DNA of 64,000 nt from Cryptomeria japonica (Eukaryota > Streptophyta > Pinopsida > Cupressales > Cupressaceae), in contig NC_081408.1 of the NCBI RefSeq assembly GCF_030272615.1, positions 302,967,450 through 303,031,449 on the forward strand. The letters run 5' to 3'. A program made the position numbers and the translations under genes. The notes beneath the pieces are model-generated. The model was given only the letters and a program-made list of their open reading frames with translations. It was not told the origin of the DNA and searched no databases. Of the stretch, positions 58,213-64,000 are shown in pieces; within the stretch, counting starts at the first letter, position 1, and each line of letters begins with the position of its first letter.

Positions 58213-61200
58213 ATGGAACCTAATTTGAGTAGCCTTTTTAACGAGGACATGGGTAATTCCTCTAATCCTCTGAATGATGAAGAAGCTCCCCATGAAGTTT
58301 CTGTTGAACAACTTTCCAAATTAGATAACCAATTTGATGATTTTCACCAATGGATGTCTCATGAGTATCCCGATAGTCAAGCTCTTCCTTTAATTGAGGG
58401 TCTAAAATGCATGCTTCAAAGTGATAAGAATGGAATTGATGTTTTGCGTGGTATTTCACACATTGTGAATTCGAATGTGATGCCTATGAAGAGTTGTGCT
58501 GAATCTTTAGGTTATACATAGCCTCCTACACAAGTCAATCATTCTATTCCTTTGATGACTTCTATTGCTAGTATACCTACCTTTACATCAAACATCATGG
58601 CTACTTCTATACAAGACATTCCTCCTATGATCACTAGTCATGGGGGCAATCCTCCTTCTTCAATTAACCCTATTCCTTCATTCAATCCAACTTCTTCATT
58701 CATTCCTTCAATAAGTGTTCCTATTACATCTTCACAAATGAACATGACGCAAGGGGGCAATTCATTTAACCATTCCCTTCCTCCTTGTAGTGTTCCTCCT
58801 ATCCAATCATCTCCTATGGTTGACTATCATAGGGTCCCACCACCTTACTCTTTACCTTCTTTCAATAATATCACACCTCCATCTCAATCTAACACACCTA
58901 ATATGAACTCTTCAACTGAAGCTACCATTAATAATGTAGCACAAACTGTCTCTTCTTTATAGCAACAAATTGCCTCTATGAATCAATCTAAGTTTAGTGT
59001 GCCCACATTTGATGTTGCGAGCCCACTTTCTCTTGACATTGTCCGAGCTATTCCTCCTAAACATGTTGAAATCCCGCATTTGAAACTTTATAATGGTAAA
59101 GGAGATCCTCTAACACATGTTAAGACTTTTCAAACAATTTGTACTGATTTTGCTTATGACCAAAGGTTACTTGCAAAACTATTCACCAGAACATTAAGAG
59201 ACAAAGCCCTACAATGGTATTGCTCGTTGCCTTCCTATTCTATTACTTCTTTCGAACAACTTGCAAATGCTTTCATTCAACAATTTCAAAACAATATACG
59301 TCCTAAAGTTACTTTGATTGATTTAATGCATTGTAAACAAGGTGTTAAAGAAAAAGTGACTGATTTCATTGGTAGATATAAGCATTTGTATGCTCAAATT
59401 TCTTTTCCAGTGCCTGATAATGATATTCAAAGAATCTTTATTTCTAATTTGCAAAAAGATATTCGAGACAAACTTCTGTTTTCTGAGTTTACTTCTTTCC
59501 AACAGTTGTGTGCCACTCTTCACAATTATCAACTGACTGTGAGTCAAATGGAACAATCACATCCTATGGCTCTAAGTGATAAGGGTGATAGCAGTCAACA
59601 ACCATTTGGGAAGTTTAAACCGAACAGAGATTCCATCAAATTCAATGAAAACATCATCAACAACAATGTGAATGCAGCATCAGGTGTGCCTCCTATTTCT
59701 AAATTTTTCAGGAAAGAAAGAAAGTATACTCCTTTGAATGAATCATTGCATGGTATTATGAATAAATTATTGGAACAAAATGTGCTTACTCTTCCTCCTA
59801 TAAGGAAAATTGATCCTGCAAAGATTACTTCACCTTATTTTGATCACAAAGCTTTTTGTCACTTTCATCGTCAGCCTGGTCATGATACTGAAAAATGTTT
59901 TTCTTTAAAGGGTAAAATTCAAGATTTGATTGATAATAATACTATTTCTGTTTCTGGAGTGAATGATAAAGGCAACACATCTATAGCTCCTCCTAACCAA
60001 AATCTTCAGATTTTTACTGATCCATTACCTTCTCATACCTCTCATACCTCTAATGCGATTGAGGCTAATGATTCCTCTTTCTCATCTGATGGTCTTGTGT
60101 CTATGACTCCGAATGTGATTAACTTTGTAGAGGAGCAAGAAATCCCTAAAGAACCTTCAATCACATTTGATTCTAGTGAAACCATTAGAGCACCTGATGG
60201 TCCTTTATACATAGTTGCAAAAGTCAAAAATACACCTTGCCATGGAGTGCTTATTGATCCTTCGTGCATGGTTAATGTTATTACTGAAGAATTTCTTTTT
60301 ACTTTGCAATTGAATCAAGTGATCTATGACAAAACAGATGTGATTGTGAAACTATTTGATGCATTTTCTTCTCCTGCAATTGGTTCTATTACATTGCCTT
60401 TTGAAGTCCATAACAAATCCCTTGATGTGAACTTTGCTATTATTCCATCTTCCGAACAATTTCGTGTGAAGCTTGGCTATCCTTGGCTATCTTCCATGAA
60501 AGCTATTGCTTCTCCTATTCATAAGTGTTTGAAATTTCCCCATAATGGTGAAGTTGTTACTATCAATCATAGTCTCTTTAAACCAGCCAAAAGAACCTCT
60601 AGTGTTCCTATTGATTACTTTTGGCCTAAACAATTCCAATCTCTTCCTCCGCGAAGTGATCATCTTTTCAAATCTTATCAAAAGTGGAAAACAAATATGA
60701 TCTTATCTCTAAGTGAACCTAGAGCACCTAAACTTGACATTCCTATCATTCTTGAGAAGGAAATTCTTCCTTTGAAAGACAAAACTAATGTCTTTCCTCA
60801 AGAAGATTCCCAACCCATCCCCATGGATGTGACTATGTCTATGCCTAATAAACCTTCTAAAAGTAGACCTATACCTCCTCGTCATGATGGACTTGGTCTT
60901 CTTCCTAAACCAAAAATTCTTCCTTTATATGGAGCAGTTCCTCCTCCTGCCTTTTATAGAGAGAAGAGACCTTCTTCTTCTCCTATTATCCAGCCTAAGA
61001 GACCACAACCTAAACACCCAAGTGATAAGGATGAGAACATTCCTCCTCCTCTATCTTCTACACTTTCTACTAAGACTAGACGTAATCGTTCTGCACGGGA
61101 ATGCCGACGAAAGCGTCGTCTTAGGGCTCACGCAGCTGCTTCTCAAACTTTACAATCTCCAAAAACACCTTCAACAAGCATTATTCCATTTTCTCCTAAG

Positions 61201-61575
61201 CCGGATATCGAGCCCAAATCTCCTAAACATAAGATGCATGATGGTCTTGATCCTGTGCGAGTTAAAGATCCTATTTTTATAAATCTTGATGATGATATAG
61301 ATGAAAATGTTATGCATGATGAAAATGTTACTCCTCTTGCTTCTGATAGCGAATATGAACTTGTTGATGTTGATAACCATTTATCTAATGAATTTTCTAA
61401 AGCACTTATCCTAGCTCCTAGACAAGAACAATGTGGCTTGGAACATGAACATAGCCCTTGTTTGGATCTTGTGATAGCTCCATCTGCTGTGTTGGATGTT
61501 CCTCCTCTAGCGTGTTCCGTGCCTTCCCGAAACATTGATCAGCAAGATCGGGGGGTAGATGACGTGCTAGACTAG
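58213..61575 (+). pseudogene. gag: G2 gag-protease polyprotein with two in-frame TAG codons
   Basis: One frame from ATG 58213 to TAG 61573-61575 (1120 codons) is interrupted only by TAG at 58519 (codon 103) and 58960 (codon 250). The longest open part, 865 residues from 58978, is intact. Its order is: Pro/Ser-rich N-terminal region; gag core (LKLYNGKGDPLTHVKTF, FTRTLRDKALQWY, SFEQLANAFIQQF; 59070-59290); knuckle C-x2-H-x4-H-x4-C at 59857-59898; retropepsin-like part with LIDPSCMVNVI (Asp at 60256, but Pro-Ser in place of the usual Ser/Thr-Gly) and LGYPWLSSMKA (60472-60504); Pro-rich tail; a basic cluster RRNRSARECRRKRRLR (about 61078-61125); acidic end. No RT, RNase H or integrase follows. 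Both TAGs fit CAG-to-TAG changes. Whether any full protein is made is unknown. Confidence 0.85.
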
Positions 61576-62320
61576 TTACATTAGCATAGCAGATTCTCTC
61601 CTCCTTTCTTTTGTTACTTCTTCTATATGTTATTCTCATTCTTCTATTTGTTGTCCTTAGTGTTGTCTACTTGAGGACGATGCAAAGCATTGAGATCTCT
61701 TTGGTCTCTCTCATGTTGACTCAAAAGACACATGTGTTCCCTTCTTCTAGGTGACCTTCCTTGATTGGGGAATGAAGAACAATTATGCATACATACATAT
61801 GATATATATACATGAATTATCATACAGCATACTAACCCCGAGGAAAGTGAGGTCACCTCGTGCTTTGTGTTTTGTGTCTATTATCCTTGGGTTTATCTCA
61901 CACTTGGGGGCTAAATCCTTGCGATAACGTGCTCCTTTCCTTTCTCATTTCTTATGTGTATCACTACGTTAAAACAATCACCCCCGGTGAGGCGTGTGCG
62001 ATCGCTTTAACGTAGGGGGGCATACATCCCGTTCATATCTTTTCAAGATACTTGAAAATTTCTTGGTAAATTTAACCTTGCCTTGAAAATTTTTGATATC
62101 TTTCGTGCATGACTCATAGTGAGGGAACCTTACTACTGACAGTCATGGTTCTTCTTCGTGATCTTCCCTTTTACTTTGTCAATCGAAGTCGTAAGATCCT
62201 TAGTCCACTGGGGGCTCGATGTATCTTGCCTCCTTGACGTGGTGAAAGTCTTTCAATGTTGTTTCCTTGTACTTTACCGGAAGTATGAGCATACATACTC
62301 CCGCTAAAGTGGGGGCTAAA
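61576..62320 (+). other. G2 3' noncoding region, stem-loop and polypurine tract
   Basis: No coding frame is seen. CTACGTTAAA (61964-61973) pairs with TTTAACGTAG (62006-62015), and GCGATCGC lies at 61998-62005. The purine tract AAAGTGGGGGCTAAA at 62306-62320 precedes the LTR. Similar G-runs are at 61903-61914 and 62204-62214. Confidence 0.7.
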
Positions 62321-63544
62321 TGTAGCATCCTAAAATTGCGACACTTGCAATTTCGACTGCATTTCGGTCTTCACGATGGCGACGCAACACGCAACCTGAA
62401 TGGAGACCCCAAAACTTGCTCACGACACTAAAAACTGCATTTTTCAAGCACCATTGGCCTGAACCTCCTTGCACCCCACTGTCCCGGAGGTGGGACCAGA
62501 CCGCCCAGTGCCCTGGTACCTCAGGACTATGGCGCCTAGCGCCCTGGTCCCTGGGTCCTATTTTGGGCCCAGTTTCCTAAGTGATATCGGGTCTTTTTGA
62601 TTGCAATTTGGAAATATACTTCCCTGGTCGGCCTAAGGTCGGGAAAATCAGTCTATCAGCCCTAAATGACAAGTATATAAACTACATTTTCCTCTTTCAT
62701 TCGATATGATGGAAAAGGCGTGGAAACTATACTCAAGCATTCAAGCATTCAAGCATTCAAGCATTCTTTCAAGCAATTGATCATTTCAAGTCTCCATTCA
62801 AGGCTAAGTGTTGCATTCAAGACAAGGATTCAACCATTGAAGAAGAGATCACATACTACATGCTACAACATACAACATCTAAACCTTTGCACATAAGGAT
62901 ACAAACATCCTTAGAACAAGGTATTAGTACTTGTTTTACATACATTTACATTTACAGCACTTGCTCATTTCTTGGTTAATTCCAAAACCGGGGTTTGACC
63001 TAAAGGCAAACCCCTAATCCCTAACCCCCCAATCGTCTTCGCTTTTCTGTGTGTAGGTTGTAGGTACGCGGCTGAGATTGAAGATCTGGAATCCTTGTGC
63101 AGAGACGAACAGATCCCCCTTCGTTTCGCGGATTTTTCGGAGGACCGTGGCGCTGGGCGCCATCGTCCCGACAACTTTTACTCAAATTTGCAGGACAGCG
63201 TCGTATCGACATTTTACTGCTAATTCCAGGTCCGCAGCTTCATCCTATACCCCGAACTCAGTTTATAAGCGAATCTTTATGACTTTCTATGCACGCTTAG
63301 CTTAAATTCCTTAACAACATTCTTTACAAAAGAGGGTAGCCTTGCTTTCCTAACCCTTGAAATTCATTTAGCATCCAATCTTGCATTGCGTGGGATTGGA
63401 TCTTATGAGTTTCAACCCCTCTTTTGAATGTAAAGTCTCTCCCCTAAGTGAAAACCATCGAATCCTAGCAAACCTCCCTTCTCTCTCCTCGGAGTTAGAA
63501 GAGGGGAGACCAACTAGGGTTCGACCGCGATTTTCCGCTTTACA
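62321..63544 (+). repeat. G2 3' LTR
   Basis: It starts TGTAGCATCC and ends CCGCTTTACA, 1224 bp. It is 31 bp longer than the 5' LTR because of a partial repeat GCGCCTAGCGCCCTGG next to GCCCAGTGCCCTGG (62505-62550). Confidence 0.92.
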
Positions 63545-63545
63545 A

Positions 63546-63775
63546 TGAATAGATGCCTACCCCGTTTGGGTAGATGCCTATCTCGGATTGGATAGATGAA
63601 ACCTCTTGTACCGTACAGACAAATTCCTAACCCATATGGTTAGATGCCTGACCTATATGGTTAGATGCCTAGTCTCATATGGATAGATGCCTAGCCTGTA
63701 TGGTTAGATGCCCATCCCGTATGGTTAGATGCCCATCCCGGTTGCATGGATGCCTATCTCATTTGGATAGATGTA
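63546..63775. repeat. palindromic about 24-bp repeat array in S2
   Basis: About nine units of the type TAGATGCCTAACCCGTATGGT. Each contains a short inverted repeat. The array is longer than in S1, and its first unit is at the G2 insertion site. Confidence 0.85.
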
Positions 63776-63835
63776 CTTGAGTATGCGATTGAATCAAACA
63801 TAATTAAGAATAAGTAAGAATAAGAAATCAATATT

Positions 63836-63860
63836 TATATATATATATATATATATATAA
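63836..63860. repeat. (AT)n microsatellite
   Basis: About twelve AT units near the S2 3' end; S1 has a shorter ATATAT run at the same place (27541-27550). Confidence 0.95.
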
Positions 63861-63902
63861 AATCAGTTGAGTTTTTTGGATTAAGTTAAGTGGGTTATTA
63901 CA

Positions 63903-64000
63903 TTTTTGCTCACTCAATACTCCATCACCGACATACTTTGCAACTCCTTCAATAAATCACATCAAATCTTACTCATAACATTACTTGTATCTCCCATATC
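63903..64000 (-). other. right flank, probably rest of copia LTR E
   Basis: By the insertion logic this should be the continuation of the reverse copia LTR that stops at 50718. The 98 bp are too short and diverged to prove it by eye. Confidence 0.35.

Larger units (their letters stand above)
55747..63544 (+). mobile_element. gypsy element G2, complete ends, gag-protease only, TSD ATGAA
   Basis: A 7.8-kb element with two similar LTRs (55747-56939, 62321-63544), primer site, long gag-type frame and purine tract. ATGAA flanks it at 55742-55746 and 63545-63549, and the S2 sequence rejoins across it. The internal 5.4 kb encodes gag, a knuckle and a protease-like region but no RT, RNase H or integrase. 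It is the youngest-looking element here (about two dozen LTR differences by eye, nearly all transitions). This matches the known class of terminal-repeat elements that carry only gag. Confidence 0.92.
50719..63902 (+). mobile_element. probable solo LTR S2, carrying a LINE tail and gypsy G2
   Basis: It begins TGTCATAACCCTC and ends GGGTTATTACA like S1, with near-duplicate flanks TTTCT (50714-50718) and TTTTT (63903-63907). Shared parts with S1 include GCACATGTTGTAGGAGGAA, CAGCGTTC followed by GGTGCCTCTGGGTCA (54825-54853), TACTTTACGCCTTGATCC (55344-55361) and the palindromic array. Without G2 it is about 5.4 kb, longer than S1 because of internal duplications, a LINE insert and unexplained sequence. 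It has no internal coding region of its own. Confidence 0.8.

Noticed and set aside
61143-61639. Minus-strand frames of 69-130 codons under the G2 gag end
   Set aside because: They are shadows of the plus-strand gag frame.

Overview
The window is repeat-rich plant nuclear DNA with no intact host gene that I can support. Plant origin is shown by Ty1/copia and Ty3/gypsy LTR elements with plant-type primer sites, gag and pol proteins, a decayed plant mobile domain (PMD) gene, and a 5'-truncated LINE. The large AT-rich spacers, very long LTRs (up to 3.9 kb) and deep nesting suggest a big genome, perhaps a gymnosperm; that last step is inference only.

Layout. 1-4164: copia copy A (+), pol with five in-frame stops, its LTR and a primer-site-like sequence. 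4172-7108: copia copy B (-), gag/protease/pre-integrase part plus 5' LTR. 7390-9821: PMD pseudogene (-) with an intron holding a minisatellite. 10190-11322: LTR-like AT-rich block. 12875-17884: copia LTR C, split by a 3.75-kb probable solo LTR (L1, duplication CATTT). 18662-37683: old gypsy element G1, carrying a probable solo LTR S1 (24073-27588, duplication AAATA) inside and a reverse gypsy element G3 (29338-37277) in its 3' LTR. 37684-42100: AT-rich spacer. 42104-46980: about 1 kb of GA-rich DNA split by a second L-family LTR (L2, 42965-46826, duplication AGTGA). 47132-50216: copia copy D (+), cut off in pre-integrase. 50210-50718: reverse copia LTR E, into which LTR S2 (50719-63902) appears to have inserted. 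S2 carries a 244-bp LINE tail and the youngest-looking element, gypsy G2 (55747-63544, duplication ATGAA).

How the parts relate. The target-site duplications give relative ages: host sequence before S2 before G2; G1 before S1 and G3; copia LTR C before L1. The recurrent theme is that all three gypsy elements with paired LTRs (G1, G2, G3) carry gag-type reading frames but show no reverse transcriptase, RNase H or integrase core, so they would depend on enzymes from other elements. Two of them also carry reading frames I cannot assign. Copia copies supply the only recognisable pol enzymes, and these are broken. Most stop codons are explained by C-to-T or G-to-A changes, as expected for methylated plant repeats.
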